Positions 17,236-24,910 of a stretch of DNA of 64,000 nt are shown here, one piece after another (the stretch's first letter is position 1; each line of letters opens with the position of its first letter). The stretch is from an uncultured Muribaculaceae bacterium (GTDB lineage: Bacteria; Bacteroidota; Bacteroidia; Bacteroidales; Muribaculaceae). Location of the stretch: contig CAJTQV010000003.1 of assembly GCA_910578385.1 (NCBI GenBank), forward strand, positions 133,051-197,050. Direction: 5' to 3'. The position numbers and the translations under genes are program-made. The notes beneath the pieces were generated by a model. It ran no database searches and was not told the DNA's origin. It saw only the letters and a list, made by a program, of their open reading frames with translations.

Positions 17236-17332
17236 TGTAGGGACATCGCTTTGCGATGTTTGGGTTGCACACGCGTAATTTACTGAAAAACATGATTGTT
17301 TCCATTCTACATGCCAAAGGCATGTCCCTACA
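17236..17332. mobile_element. 97-bp inverted-repeat element (MITE/REP-like)
   Basis: TGTAGGGACAT (17236-17246) is repeated in exact inverted form at 17322-17332. Just inside each end lies a small hairpin: ACATCGC-TTT-GCGATGT (17243-17259) and ACATGCC-AAA-GGCATGT (17309-17325). The symmetry of paired hairpins bounded by terminal repeats is typical of short non-coding repeats moved by a transposase in trans. No coding capacity. Target duplications are not clear. Confidence 0.6.
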
Positions 17333-17392
17333 ATTGACGCGGGTTCAATATCGATAAACCGGGATTTTTATTGATTGAAAGGCATCGCGGAT

Positions 17393-17425
17393 CCGGCTCT
17401 AACGCTTCGCGTTAAACCGGAATTC
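17393..17425. repeat. Small inverted repeat around TAACGC-TTC-GCGTTA
   Basis: Within CCGG...CCGG, TAACGC and GCGTTA form a 6-bp stem with a TTC loop. A short AAACCTA-type direct repeat follows (about 17427-17443). Together with the 97-bp element this fills most of the gap between kbl and the structured RNA. Confidence 0.5.
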
Positions 17426-17463
17426 TAAAACCTAAAACCTAAATTTAGTATTTGAAAAAAATA

Positions 17464-17495
17464 TTTGGTAATTTGGAAAAAACTTATTAGTTTTG
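17464..17495 (+). promoter_or_regulatory. Promoter of the structured RNA / UDG-like operon
   Basis: TTTG (17464-17467), 20-bp spacer, TAGTTTTG (17488-17495): an exact TTTG-N20-TAnnTTTG match. Transcription would start around 17500-17503. Confidence 0.8.
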
Positions 17496-17499
17496 CAAC

Positions 17500-17803
17500 G
17501 CATCTTGGCTACGGAGCCTCCGAGTGGGCGAAGTGGCGGGTGCGGACATAATTTATAAGCGTTTATCGACGCTTGTTCTTGACGGATCGAAATCTGGCAG
17601 TTTCATAATCTGAGTCAAGGATGAGTCAACGGTAGGCGTCTTTCGGGTATGATACCTTCGTGTGAGTGTGTAGAGACTACATGCTCATGCTCGCACTATC
17701 ATACGGCGTGAGGCTCCGCGTTGCTCGTTCTACTCAGATGGGCACATGCCAGAGCCTCGATTCGTGGGACGAGTAACAGATACAGACTCTCACGCTTTTT
17801 TTT
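17500..17803 (+). ncRNA. Structured RNA of unrecognised class (leader or stand-alone sRNA)
   Basis: This ~300-nt, relatively GC-rich stretch has a promoter in front, a T8 terminator behind and no credible reading frame. Helices readable by eye: A, 17512-17520 with 17710-17718 (9 bp, CGGAGCCTC/GAGGCTCCG); B, 17557-17561/17570-17574; C, 17578-17583/17614-17619; D, 17647-17653/17698-17704; E, 17660-17666/17690-17696; F, 17669-17673/17677-17681 (AGA loop); G, 17720-17728/17769-17777. The terminator stem 17706-17712/17789-17795 shares bases with helix A. GAGCCTC at 17752-17758 could also pair with 17710-17716. None of the hallmark motifs of RNase P RNA, tmRNA or SRP RNA are present. The start of the UDG-like gene lies 50 bp after the T-run, so a regulatory leader is as likely as an independent RNA. 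Confidence 0.6.
17706..17803 (+). terminator. Terminator of the structured RNA, potentially switchable
   Basis: GCGTGAG (17706-17712) pairs with CTCACGC (17789-17795), enclosing helix G, and is followed by eight T residues (17796-17803). The 5' arm overlaps helix A, so the two folds are mutually exclusive over three bases. Confidence 0.65.
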
Positions 17804-17853
17804 GTATCCTTAACTGCCGATGAGAAGGGTCCTGAGGCAGATTGTAACCGATC

Positions 17854-18483
17854 ATGAATAATGTGTTTTTCAAACCACGTGTCGGCAGTGAATACGACAG
17901 CGGTGGAATGTTCGGCAAAAAGATTTTGGTAGTGGGCGAGAGCCACTACTGTGGTAATGAGGTTTGTGGCGAATGTGGCAACCCTGAAAACGCCGGGGAA
18001 TGTGCTGACTTTACCACCGACACAGTCAATTCCTATCTTGCCGGAAACGATACGTGCGGTCGATGGACATCGACATTCCGCAAGTTCGAGCGTTCTATGG
18101 TGGGACATGAGACATCACCCGGTGAATCTGCAAGGATATGGGATTCCATTGCGTTCTACAATTATCTCCAGAGAGCGATGGATGCACCCCGACAGGTTTG
18201 CAGTGCTGAAGAGTTTGCAGATGCTGAACAGGCATTTTGGGAAGTGATGGAAGCGCTCCAGCCCGACGTGATGATTGCGTGGGGAGTCACGCGCATGTAT
18301 GACAATATGCCCGGAGGAGACGCTTGGCAGCGGGCTGAGGACATTGTAGTTGACGGTTACCATGTGCGTAACGGATGGTACACCCTCAGGAGCGGAAAGA
18401 GAGTGCGTGCGATATGGGTATACCATCCCTCGTCTGGTTACTCATGGTCATGGTGGAACAAAGTAATCGAGAAAGTGCTATGA
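17854..18483 (+). CDS. Uracil-DNA glycosylase-like superfamily protein
   Basis: 209 residues. KILVVGESHYCG (23-34) and PDVMIAWGVTRMYDNMP resemble the two core strands of the UDG-like fold (V-V-G-E-x and V-x-x-W-G). A late YHPSSGYSW matches the position of the HPS motif in UDGs. Cysteines 33, 38, 41 and 50 form a tight CX4CX2CX8C cluster that could bind a metal or an FeS cluster. I recognise this as a widespread, uncharacterised Bacteroidales family; catalytic activity is not shown. The stop overlaps the BspA-like start (ATGA), so the two are translationally coupled, downstream of the structured RNA. Confidence 0.7.
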   Translation: MNNVFFKPRVGSEYDSGGMFGKKILVVGESHYCGNEVCGECGNPENAGECADFTTDTVNSYLAGNDTCGRWTSTFRKFERSMVGHETSPGESARIWDSIAFYNYLQRAMDAPRQVCSAEEFADAEQAFWEVMEALQPDVMIAWGVTRMYDNMPGGDAWQRAEDIVVDGYHVRNGWYTLRSGKRVRAIWVYHPSSGYSWSWWNKVIEKVL

Positions 18484-19925
18484 AGAATCTGAAACAACTG
18501 ATGCTCGTCATCATATCCCTCATCTCCTTCTCGTTACATGTCTCCGCTGACGTGTACACAGGCGAATTTGGTACAAAATACGAATACCGTATCATTAACG
18601 GCAACGAGGTTGAGATAACGAAGGCTTATGACTTACTAAGAGTAGCATGGCTTCCAGATTCTATTTCCGGATTGCCTGTGACATCAATAGGAAACTCAGT
18701 TTTTGCGAATTCGCAATTGGAGATTGTCACATTGCCTCTTGGTTTGAAGTCAATAGGAGATTTTGCTTTTGCTCATACCAGTTTAGAATCTGTCAAATTA
18801 CCGGATTCTTTGGTTTCAATAGGTGAATCAGCTTTTGAAAGCTCAAGATTGACATCAATTGAATTTCCACAGTCATTGGAGTCAATAGGTGCTTCAGCGT
18901 TCAAGAATACAGCGTTGACTGCGGTTGAGTGGCCCGATAAGCTGACAGAGATTCCTGCAAATTGCTTCGAGAAGTGTCGATATTTGACTTCAGTGAAAAT
19001 ACCGGCAACAGTCATCTCAATAGGTGCGTATGCGTTTTATGATGAACTATTTGGGAATGGCGGACCGTTAACATCGATTGACTTGTCTTCTTCTTTAATT
19101 TCGATAGGAGAATATGCGTTTACAGGTCAGAGTTTTACTTCAGTTGATTTTCCTGCCTCTTTGGTCTCTATAGGTGAATACGCTTTTGCGCACGTTCCTT
19201 TGACTTCTGTTGAATTACCCCCACAATTGACAGAGATTCCAGAGGGTTGTTTTAGTCGATGTTATCACCTTACTTCCGCAAAAATACCCGAGTCGGTTAA
19301 AACAATAGGAGACTTTGCTTTTGAAGCCTGTAGAAGCTTGGTGTCAGTAAATTTTCCAGAAGCACTTACTTTAATTGGTGAGAATGCTTTCGATGAAACA
19401 AGTTTAACTTCTGTGTCTTTTGGAAAAAATCTTGTTACCATAGGTCATGCTGCGTTTCGCGTAGGAAATCTTCAATCAGTTGAGATTCCTAATTCAGTCA
19501 TATATATTGGTGCTGGTGCGTTTTATGCGCATCCACTTAAATCAGTGATTATAGGAAGTTCTGTCAAAGGAATGGGAGAGTATGCTTTTGGCGAGTGTTA
19601 CAAATTGACATCTGTTACTGTGTTGGCGGAAGATCCACCGTTGATTCATAGGAATACGTTCTCGGATAGAACTTATCTCACCGGCACTCTGACTGTGCTG
19701 GAAGATAGCGAGTCAGCCTATAAGGCTGACGATATATGGAAACTATTTACAAATGTAGACGTTACGACAGGTATTGAGGATATTCCCGTAGATATGGGTT
19801 CAGATGAAGGCCGCACTCCAATCGGTAGCTTCGGTCTTGATGGCCGTCCGGTCTATGACAGTTACCATGGAATCGTAATCACCCGCTATTCTGACGGCAC
19901 CGTCTCCAAGCACTTTTGCTTCTGA
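18480..19925 (+). CDS. BspA-type leucine-rich-repeat surface protein
   Basis: 481 residues from ATG 18480, which overlaps the preceding stop (ATGA) and gives a proper signal peptide (MKNLKQLMLVIISLISFSLH). About fourteen ~23-residue LRR_5 units follow, of the form L-x-S-V-x-(L/F/I)-P-x-S-L-x-x-I-G-x-x-A-F. The C-terminal ~57 residues are almost identical to those of the next BspA gene and end in a T9SS-like tail (GIVITRYSDGTVSK). BspA proteins of Bacteroidales bind host matrix proteins or other bacteria; that role is inferred here. Codons are more AT-rich than in the flanking core genes. Confidence 0.88.
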   Translation: MKNLKQLMLVIISLISFSLHVSADVYTGEFGTKYEYRIINGNEVEITKAYDLLRVAWLPDSISGLPVTSIGNSVFANSQLEIVTLPLGLKSIGDFAFAHTSLESVKLPDSLVSIGESAFESSRLTSIEFPQSLESIGASAFKNTALTAVEWPDKLTEIPANCFEKCRYLTSVKIPATVISIGAYAFYDELFGNGGPLTSIDLSSSLISIGEYAFTGQSFTSVDFPASLVSIGEYAFAHVPLTSVELPPQLTEIPEGCFSRCYHLTSAKIPESVKTIGDFAFEACRSLVSVNFPEALTLIGENAFDETSLTSVSFGKNLVTIGHAAFRVGNLQSVEIPNSVIYIGAGAFYAHPLKSVIIGSSVKGMGEYAFGECYKLTSVTVLAEDPPLIHRNTFSDRTYLTGTLTVLEDSESAYKADDIWKLFTNVDVTTGIEDIPVDMGSDEGRTPIGSFGLDGRPVYDSYHGIVITRYSDGTVSKHFCF

Positions 19926-19948
19926 ATTTATTTATTAGACTAAACCGA

Positions 19949-19977
19949 GAGAGTGTTGCTGATTATGCAGCACTCTC
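19949..19977 (+). terminator. Hairpin after the first BspA gene
   Basis: GAGAGTGTTGC (19949-19959) pairs with GCAGCACTCTC (19967-19977), 11 bp with one G-T pair. No T-run follows, so termination may be weak or Rho-dependent. Confidence 0.45.
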
Positions 19978-20067
19978 CGGAATCTTAATATCATATCGAT
20001 TGTTGTCGGGTATCGTGGGTACTAAGTGACAGCATTAACATTAATATAAACTGACAAAATTTTTAAT

Positions 20068-22722
20068 ATGAATATATTCCAAGCGACGTCCGTCAATAAA
20101 ATACGGGCGACAGAGTCTCTTGAATATCGGAAGTATCCGTTGCTGTTTTTTGCAATGTTTCTGTCGGTCATTGTCAGCTTTGCTAACGACAATGTTTACG
20201 TTGACAAAACCGGAGTGAAGTACGCATATGAAGTTATGGATAATGACGAGATAAAGATAACCCGAATCGTACCTGTTGAATATTCCACCGCTGATATTGT
20301 TATACCGGATTCGATATCGGGATATTCAGTGACAGAGATTGGAAATAACCCCTTCGTATATAGTTTTAACTACGAGTTTTGTTCCATAACGCTCCCAAAC
20401 ACTGTAAAGGTAATTGGTGATTATGCGTTTAGAAACCTGCCGATAACTTCAATTGAGTTAGGGTCTTCGCTCGAACGCATGGGAGTCAATGCTTTTGGTG
20501 GATCTTCACTTATTTCAGTAGAGTTGCCAAACTCTTTGACCTCAATAGAAAAGTATGCTTTCTATAACTGTAAGAAACTTAAAAATGTAACAATACCGGA
20601 ATCTGTCACATCAATCCGAGAGTCAGCCTTTATGGGATGTTCGGAACTCGAATCAGTTTCAATACCCAGTTCATGCACATCAATAGAAACAAATGCTTTC
20701 TCTGGATGCGGTCTTAGATCTGTAATAATACCCGGGGACATTGATGAGATTGAATTCGGGACATTCGGTGGATGTACAGAACTTTCTTCTGTGACATTTT
20801 TAGGTTCTGTCTCTAAAATCGGCGAGTTTGCATTCGCTGATTGTAAAAGTTTATCACACATTGAATTGCCTGAGTCTGTCACTTACATTGATGGTTGGGC
20901 ATTTCGAAATACAGGTCTCACTTCAATAGGTTTGGGAAGTTCTCTTAAGTATATACTCGGCAATGTGTTTGAGGGAACAAAACTGACGACTTTTGTCGTA
21001 CCTGAAAATGTCCAATTTATAGGATCTGCATGTTTCAAAAATTGTAAGAATCTCACTTCGATTACAATACCGGGAACTGTCACTACGATTTGGGATTCAA
21101 CGTTTGCTGGCTGTGACAATCTTTCAAAAGTAAATTGGAATAAAACAGATACTTCAAGAATATATAGTAGGGCTTTTGCCGGAACAAAACTGACTTCGTT
21201 TGATTTAGAGCGTGTTAAACAAGTTGGTTCGGAGTGTTTTATCGACACTCCTTTGGAATCGGTTGAATGGTCAAGTCGGATGGAGGGTATCGGAGACCGG
21301 GCATTCTTCGGTACACATATAAAAAACGTTGAACTTGGTAATGCCAAAAGTCTGGGTGAGGAGGCATTCGGCAGTTGCAATGAGTTGGAGGCAGTTTCTA
21401 TATCGACAGTTGTACCACCGTCGTTACATATGAGTACATTCCCGGAAGAGGTTTATAAAAATGTCACATTGGTTGTGCCTGACCACAGTCTATACAATTA
21501 TCGTGCTTCTGCCGTATGGGAGTGTTTTGATAAGATTATAAATACCTCTGGGCTGGAAGATGTCGAGGAAGATAGATATGAGTTTGGAAAACCCAAAGAT
21601 ACAGGAGGTGGAGTGGAGATAACGAAAGTCCACTCATTGCCGCATTCCGGAGAACTTGTGATTCCGGAATCGCTTTCGGGAAAGACGGTTGTGAAAATAG
21701 GAGACAATGTTTTTAAAGGCTTGACGGATTTAGTCTCGGTTGTTCTTCCCAATACTGTCAGGGTAATCGGAGAGTCTGCTTTTAAAAATTCCGGCCTGGA
21801 GTCAATACAGTTTGGATTATGGCTCTCCCAGATAAAAAAAGAGGCTTTCGCTGGATGTGCTGCCTTGACCTCTGTAAAGTTGCCGGACAATTTGAAATAT
21901 ATCCATGAATCCGCATTTAAAAATGCAGGTCTGACATCAATAGATTTTGGCACATCGGTTGAGCAAATTTACCAGACAGCGTTTCAAGGAACAAAACTGA
22001 CATCAATCATTCTCCCCAACTCCTTGACTTATCTTGGTTCTGGAGCTTTTGCAGATACTGAACTGAATTCGATTGTGTTATCTGACGGTCTGTTGGAAAT
22101 AAAAAGTTCATGTTTTGCACGGTGCAAGAAACTTACATCTCTGGTAATACCGAATTCTGTAAAATGGATTGGGACTAAGGCGTTTTCTGGAACTGGCTTG
22201 TCAACACTCTCATTGGGTAATTCTCTTCTTGAGATAGGCGATTCTGCTTTTGAGGAAGCGGAACTCACGTCTGTGATAATTCCAGAGTCAGTGACAGATA
22301 TCGGTGATGAAGTTTTTCTTGATAATCCTCTGAAGTCTGTGGTAATTGGAAGTTCTGTTGTCAATATTGGTCAGTATGCTTTTAATAGTAATGGTTTTGA
22401 GTTGACATCAGTCACAGTATTGGCTGAGACACCGCCCTCGGTCTATCGTTATTCCTTCCCTGAGGCAACATACTTCATTGGAACGCTGTCTGTGCCCGAA
22501 GGATGCGAATCTATTTACAAGTCGGCAGATGTCTGGAAATTATTCAGTAATGTTGACGTTACGACAGGTATTAGGGATATTCCTGTAGATATGGGTTCAG
22601 ATGAAGGCCGCACTCCAATCGGTAGCTTTGGTCTTGATGGCCGTCCGGTCGATGACAGTTACCGTGGAATCGTAATCACCCGCTATTCTGACGGCACAAC
22701 AACCAAGGGCCTTCGTCGTTGA
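20068..22722 (+). CDS. Large BspA-type leucine-rich-repeat surface protein
   Basis: 884 residues. The signal peptide is set back from the start (about 24-43, YPLLFFAMFLSVIVSFA). Two blocks of LRR_5 repeats (about 70-450 and 525-800) are separated by a linker (GLEDVEEDRYEFGKPKDTGG, ~485-505); each block opens with a similar V-x-I-T-(R/K)-V/I-x-P/S segment. The C-terminal cassette (22555-22697) is 96% identical in DNA to that of the upstream BspA gene. It is probably exported by T9SS and displayed on the cell surface. The duplication of the whole N-terminal plan suggests fusion of two BspA genes. A strong terminator follows. Confidence 0.88.
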   Translation: MNIFQATSVNKIRATESLEYRKYPLLFFAMFLSVIVSFANDNVYVDKTGVKYAYEVMDNDEIKITRIVPVEYSTADIVIPDSISGYSVTEIGNNPFVYSFNYEFCSITLPNTVKVIGDYAFRNLPITSIELGSSLERMGVNAFGGSSLISVELPNSLTSIEKYAFYNCKKLKNVTIPESVTSIRESAFMGCSELESVSIPSSCTSIETNAFSGCGLRSVIIPGDIDEIEFGTFGGCTELSSVTFLGSVSKIGEFAFADCKSLSHIELPESVTYIDGWAFRNTGLTSIGLGSSLKYILGNVFEGTKLTTFVVPENVQFIGSACFKNCKNLTSITIPGTVTTIWDSTFAGCDNLSKVNWNKTDTSRIYSRAFAGTKLTSFDLERVKQVGSECFIDTPLESVEWSSRMEGIGDRAFFGTHIKNVELGNAKSLGEEAFGSCNELEAVSISTVVPPSLHMSTFPEEVYKNVTLVVPDHSLYNYRASAVWECFDKIINTSGLEDVEEDRYEFGKPKDTGGGVEITKVHSLPHSGELVIPESLSGKTVVKIGDNVFKGLTDLVSVVLPNTVRVIGESAFKNSGLESIQFGLWLSQIKKEAFAGCAALTSVKLPDNLKYIHESAFKNAGLTSIDFGTSVEQIYQTAFQGTKLTSIILPNSLTYLGSGAFADTELNSIVLSDGLLEIKSSCFARCKKLTSLVIPNSVKWIGTKAFSGTGLSTLSLGNSLLEIGDSAFEEAELTSVIIPESVTDIGDEVFLDNPLKSVVIGSSVVNIGQYAFNSNGFELTSVTVLAETPPSVYRYSFPEATYFIGTLSVPEGCESIYKSADVWKLFSNVDVTTGIRDIPVDMGSDEGRTPIGSFGLDGRPVDDSYRGIVITRYSDGTTTKGLRR

Positions 22723-22819
22723 CAACAACATAGTCACGGTGCACCGCGCTTGTCGCTGAACACTTTGATTGTCGCAGCTGCATAACCGGACAGACCGCTA
22801 ATTTATAATATCACATGCG

Positions 22820-22857
22820 CCGCGCCGCAAAGCTCCTGCTTGCGGCGCGGTTTTATT
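22820..22857 (+). terminator. Terminator after the second BspA gene
   Basis: CCGCGCCGCAA (22820-22830) pairs perfectly with TTGCGGCGCGG (22840-22850) and is followed by TTTTATT. Confidence 0.9.
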
Positions 22858-22891
22858 AAGATTTCATAATGCTGGAGAATATCGATTCTTG

Positions 22892-23548
22892 TCAGGCAAT
22901 GTTGATAATATTCCCTTGCCACACCGTGAAGCCGAGTTTGTTAAGTGAGGGTATTTTATACTCACAAGGGTTCGGAATAATTTTGTAAGGTCGGCTAAAT
23001 CCTGCTGCAATTCCACGAGGAGATGGCTTTATATCGTCACATCCCCGGGCAGAGACGATACATTTCTTTGTCGTGCATCCATATATATATTCTTTTATCT
23101 CCGGGATTTTCATCAAGAAATTAAGTGTGCCTATAAATTGACTCTTTGCGTCGTGTCCCTTACTTTTGATATTCCCGACAGAAAGCTCATGTATAATGAA
23201 ATAATCATTATTATCCGATACACAGACTATATAATCTGCACGTTTTAAATCTTTAGACCAATCCTCATTCGGACTCTTCCTGAATTGATTGATAAATTCA
23301 TCATACTTTATGAACAGGAGATTATATGGAGCCGAGGATGTACCGTTGATATATGTGGCAGCTCGGTCAGCCGAGTTTCTATCGCATACGATAGAGCCAT
23401 CAGACTTGCAGTCGTGAATATCAAATATATGTTGTGATATTACTTCATAATCAACTACAACGTCATCGGGGAACGCGCCTAATTTCCCTTCTTTGCGTTT
23501 AACTACCGCAGGAGCAACATTGTCTTTCAATATTTTAATGAGCCGCAT
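22892..23548 (-). CDS. Putative PD-(D/E)XK-like nuclease partner of the ATPase
   Basis: 218 residues from ATG 23548, which lies 10 bp after the ATPase stop; ATGs at 23584/23587 would overlap the ATPase gene by ~28 bp and are possible. D105 in KRADYIVCV, then E121 in YFIIHELSVG and K/Q residues in KGHDAKSQFIGTL resemble the D-(strand)-E-x-x...Q-x-x-x spacing of PD-(D/E)XK nucleases. The E-x-K lysine is replaced by Ser. No database family was recognised. The tight pairing with an SMC/OLD-like ATPase suggests an effector in a two-gene anti-phage or toxin-like module; this is inference. Confidence 0.55.
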   Translation of the reverse strand: MRLIKILKDNVAPAVVKRKEGKLGAFPDDVVVDYEVISQHIFDIHDCKSDGSIVCDRNSADRAATYINGTSSAPYNLLFIKYDEFINQFRKSPNEDWSKDLKRADYIVCVSDNNDYFIIHELSVGNIKSKGHDAKSQFIGTLNFLMKIPEIKEYIYGCTTKKCIVSARGCDDIKPSPRGIAAGFSRPYKIIPNPCEYKIPSLNKLGFTVWQGNIINIA

Positions 23549-23558
23549 ATCCGTCTGT

Positions 23559-24704
23559 TTATCGTGAAAACTTATCGTATTCATCATAAATGCCCGATAT
23601 GGGATCAGACAATCTTGTAGCATCGATAACAGGCATACCGTTGTCATCTTTTACTTTTAGATCAATCAGAGTTCCTTCCTCGATCAGATAAACACCGACC
23701 ATATCCGGATTAATGGAGGTCTCTTTGTCCTTGCCTATATAACGGGCTATCAGGAGGTTCAAATAGTTGACAATGTATGGGCTGTGAGTTGCCAACATTA
23801 GAGTCATGTCATACTGATGCATGTTTGAGAAGCATCGGTTTACCAGAAAGTCAACCAATTCAAGTTGGTTGTCCGGGTATAGGCTAAGTTCAGGTTCTTC
23901 TATAAATATATTTACACGGCGGTTGGGGAACTCCCCGACGTTCATGCCGGCGCGGAAATTCTTCAAGTTGTCATTGTCGGCAAAGTAACTGAACAAGGCT
24001 CTGTTGAGTGAATCTTCGAGATTATACCGTGTGGCATAATAGTCCACTATCAGTCCTACGGATGTTGCAGTCTGAATTCCGGATGACGCATCAGATAATT
24101 TTATGGAATAGTCACCATTTGCTCCGTTTCCGGAAATTCTGAAATCATTAATGCCATTTTTCTGTTTCTGCACACTGAATTTGACACCTAAAAAGTCAAG
24201 GCTCAGTTCAGAGATATACTTATAGGCTGTACGGAAATTTTCGAGCGTATCTTGCAGATAGTAGTTATCTTTATGGCGGTCCACAGAACTGCCCAGAAGA
24301 TCAGGGATTATAGAACGTTTGTCACTTATGAACACAACCTTTTCAAGACTTAAGTCTTCACGTGCTACCACGAATTTAGCACTCGTGGCTCCGTTTTTCA
24401 TAATGATTTCATAGGGGCCGTTTCTATAAATTATTTGAGAAGTGGGGGTGAGGTATTCAAGTAGTCCTGATGTACGGAGCAGAGGTTTGGTTTTAAATCC
24501 TATCTTAGTATTTTTGATTTTTGAATGTTTTATAAATGAACGCAAATTCACGCGTTTATACATCCATCTGAACAAGGATAGTACTTTCATAATGGTACTT
24601 TTACCACTGCCCGATTTGCCTATAAACACAGTTAAAGGGGATATATTCTTGAGTTCAATCTCAGAAATCGGTCCAAAATCAATTATTTTGAGGTATTCTT
24701 CCAT
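23559..24704 (-). CDS. SMC/OLD-like ABC-type ATPase (AAA_15/AAA_21 class)
   Basis: 381 residues. Walker A GKSGSGKST is at 29-37 after the N-terminal FGPISEIEL segment typical of overcoming-lysogeny-type ATPases. The signature-like SSGIQT is at 207-212, Walker B VNIFIEEPE at 264-272, and the switch histidine H307 in LATHSP. No TOPRIM domain is present, unlike OLD nucleases. Such ATPases act as sensors or motors in defence modules (for example PARIS, Septu and Gabija), with the effector in a neighbouring gene. Here the next gene is nuclease-like and directly adjacent. The cassette has its own promoter and a GC content lower than that of the flanking core genes, which hints at transfer. Confidence 0.85.
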   Translation of the reverse strand: MEEYLKIIDFGPISEIELKNISPLTVFIGKSGSGKSTIMKVLSLFRWMYKRVNLRSFIKHSKIKNTKIGFKTKPLLRTSGLLEYLTPTSQIIYRNGPYEIIMKNGATSAKFVVAREDLSLEKVVFISDKRSIIPDLLGSSVDRHKDNYYLQDTLENFRTAYKYISELSLDFLGVKFSVQKQKNGINDFRISGNGANGDYSIKLSDASSGIQTATSVGLIVDYYATRYNLEDSLNRALFSYFADNDNLKNFRAGMNVGEFPNRRVNIFIEEPELSLYPDNQLELVDFLVNRCFSNMHQYDMTLMLATHSPYIVNYLNLLIARYIGKDKETSINPDMVGVYLIEEGTLIDLKVKDDNGMPVIDATRLSDPISGIYDEYDKFSR

Positions 24705-24761
24705 ATTGTTGAGAGTCCGTAAGTCTGTCTTGTCTTAGTTTGATTATTTCCGTTAGAAACA

Positions 24762-24793
24762 CAAAGTTAAACAATATTGTTTGAATATCCAAG
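24762..24793 (-). promoter_or_regulatory. Promoter of the ATPase/nuclease-like cassette
   Basis: On the minus strand, (C)TTG (24793-24790), 20 bp, then TAACTTTG (24769-24762). The predicted start near 24755 leaves a ~51-nt leader. Confidence 0.7.
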
Positions 24794-24910
24794 TGATTCT
24801 ACAGTTCTTATTTTATGGATCTGCAGTAGCCAGTTGTAAAGAGGTGTCTAAAGACCGCTCTTTTTTTAATGTCGAATCACGTTCTGTCCAAGCAAAAGAC
24901 CTTCCCATTG

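Noticed and set aside
17500..17803. RNase P RNA, tmRNA, 6S or SRP RNA as identity of the structured RNA
   Set aside because: The conserved blocks of RNase P (GAGGAAAGTCC), the tRNA-like ends of tmRNA and the SRP apical loop are absent. The branched fold does not suit the single long hairpin of 6S RNA. A diverged 6S-like RNA cannot be fully excluded.
17814..17840. Hammerhead ribozyme suggested by CCGATGAG
   Set aside because: The partner GAAA and the cleavage-site triplet are not in the right places; only a simple CTGCC/GGCAG hairpin is supported.
18600..22500. Regular repeats that could be mistaken for a CRISPR array
   Set aside because: The ~69-bp periodicity is that of codons for 23-residue leucine-rich repeats in two long open frames; repeats are degenerate and there are no unique spacers.
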